From the NCBI GenBank assembly GCA_937899145.1, contig CALBPW010000561.1:1-5741 (forward strand): a stretch of 5,741 nucleotides of DNA. The letters are read 5' to 3'. Below, one piece after another: positions 5,133-5,741 of this stretch. The stretch comes from an uncultured Bacteroidota bacterium (GTDB lineage Bacteria > Bacteroidota > Bacteroidia > Bacteroidales > SZUA-534). A model generated the notes under the pieces. That model searched no databases, was not told the DNA's origin, and saw nothing but the letters and a program-made list of their open reading frames with translations. The translations under genes and the position numbers were made by a program. Numbering within the stretch: position 1 is the stretch's first letter; every line of letters begins with the position of its first letter.

Positions 5133-5741
5133 CGTTGGGGAATAGGCTTAGTTGTCCGGTCAGTTCGTCTAACACTTGTTGCTGGCTCTTGCCGGCGTCG
5201 GGGTCGAGGTTCTCTTTCTCCTCCTCTTCCGGGGGTTCCGGATTCTCAGGAATTTCCGGGAAGCGCGTGGGCTCCAGCTCCGTGACGGCGGCCAGCTGCC
5301 ACGTGGTGAGTCGCTTGCCCTTGGCCTTGTAGCCCTTGACGCTGATGAACTGTTCGACGTCGACCTCCTCACTGCCGCGGAACTCGTCGTTGCCGCCGTA
5401 GGTCACCAGCAGGCGCGGGTAGGGGGTGTCGGTGAGCAGCAGCTGGCGCGAGTCGGCGTTGTCGCCCAGGTAGTTCTGCTTGCGCTTCGAGGCCTCCATG
5501 AGGAAGCGCTTGACGTACGGGTAGCCCTGGTTGTCGGCGTCGTAGAGCACGCAGCTCCACACCTTGTCGGCCTCGTACTTCTCCAACCGGTCAATGTTGT
5601 CCTCGAAGTGGACGTTGGCGTCGAAGCCCGAGAGGTAGTAGTCGCCGTTCTGTAGGATGACCAGTATCTGGTCGCCGTCGTTGAACTCGCCCAGCAGTCG
5701 TCCGTGCTCGTCGTAGTTCAGCCGGTTCACGTCGGGGTCGT
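5122..5741 (-). CDS. parC: DNA topoisomerase IV subunit A, C-terminal part (runs off right edge)
   Basis: This is the last ~206 codons of the GyrA/ParC-type subunit, which cuts and rejoins DNA in the A2B2 enzyme that unlinks daughter chromosomes. The frame is open through the right edge (DPDVNRLNYDEHG), so the GTG at 5730 is an internal Val codon and not a start. The visible part belongs to the C-terminal DNA-wrapping region: GRLLGEFNDGDQILVILQNG and EKYEADKVWSCVLYDADNQG resemble pinwheel blades, and EQFISVKGYKAKGKRLTTWQ is the conserved late motif of Bacteroidales ParC. An acidic Pro/Glu-rich tail (EIPENPEPPEEEEKENLDPD) follows, then QLSLFPNDEE and TAA. The catalytic Tyr and winged-helix parts lie outside the window. 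GyrA was considered, but the RLTTWQL and ELEPTRFPE ending fits Bacteroidetes ParC better. The gene is GC-rich (62% at 5461-5520). Confidence 0.87.
   Translation of the reverse strand, partial: DPDVNRLNYDEHGRLLGEFNDGDQILVILQNGDYYLSGFDANVHFEDNIDRLEKYEADKVWSCVLYDADNQGYPYVKRFLMEASKRKQNYLGDNADSRQLLLTDTPYPRLLVTYGGNDEFRGSEEVDVEQFISVKGYKAKGKRLTTWQLAAVTELEPTRFPEIPENPEPPEEEEKENLDPDAGKSQQQVLDELTGQLSLFPNDEE

Noticed and set aside
5176..5655. Plus-strand 159-codon frame opposite parC.
   Set aside because: It is Val/Leu/Ala-rich antisense of a well-conserved parC end, with no domain and no promoter box seen.

Overview
All genes supported here lie on the minus strand. The protein families point to a Bacteroidales bacterium, most like Prevotella or a relative. 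The evidence is a ParC C-terminus of Bacteroidetes type, a DUF3316-like secreted protein, an S41-peptidase-like lipoprotein N-terminus, a type IX secretion (T9SS) C-terminal sorting domain, a Bacteroidetes outer-membrane beta-barrel protein and a membrane LytTR regulator. A TAnnTTTG promoter box and the absence of clear Shine-Dalgarno sequences fit the same phylum.

Layout in the direction of transcription, from right to left: (1) 5741-5122, the last ~205 codons of parC, cut by the window edge. (2) 5132-4326, a DUF3316-like exported protein that overlaps the parC stop by 11 nt. (3) 4334-4199, an A-rich tandem repeat that spans the next gene's start and recurs in inverted form inside its signal peptide. 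(4) 4279-1199, a 1026-codon open frame that looks like a hybrid. Its first ~195 residues are a lipoprotein signal plus the front half of an S41 peptidase. The rest is five InlB-type B-repeats alternating with four MucBP-like modules, then Ig-like segments and a T9SS type A sorting domain. (5) 1146-274, an outer-membrane beta-barrel protein. (6) 237-1, the N-terminal membrane part of a LytTR-family regulator, starting at GTG, with its own likely promoter at 263-256.

The most notable point is the join at about 3690-3712. The S41 motif RNNGGG runs straight into a B-repeat, and that repeat type normally carries its own NGG motif at the same place. The two halves therefore share a short identical stretch exactly where they meet. 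The peptidase loses its catalytic half, and the protein ends up with a lipoprotein anchor at one end and a T9SS signal at the other. Base composition also differs: hand counts on single 60-base lines give about 62% GC at 5461-5520, 58% at 3841-3900, 57% at 3601-3660, 47% at 3421-3480, 45% at 1681-1740 and 35% at 661-720. The right part (parC, DUF3316, S41) and the left part (B-repeat protein, beta-barrel, LytTR) may come from different genomes. They could have been joined by microhomology recombination in a cell or by a metagenome assembly error; the sequence alone cannot decide.

Functionally, parC belongs to chromosome decatenation and is probably co-translated with the DUF3316 gene. The left part looks like a cell-surface set: a large repeat adhesin-like T9SS cargo, a beta-barrel, and a separately transcribed regulator. 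No RNA gene, CRISPR array, insertion sequence or attachment site was seen. No gene-free stretch exceeds 300 bases.
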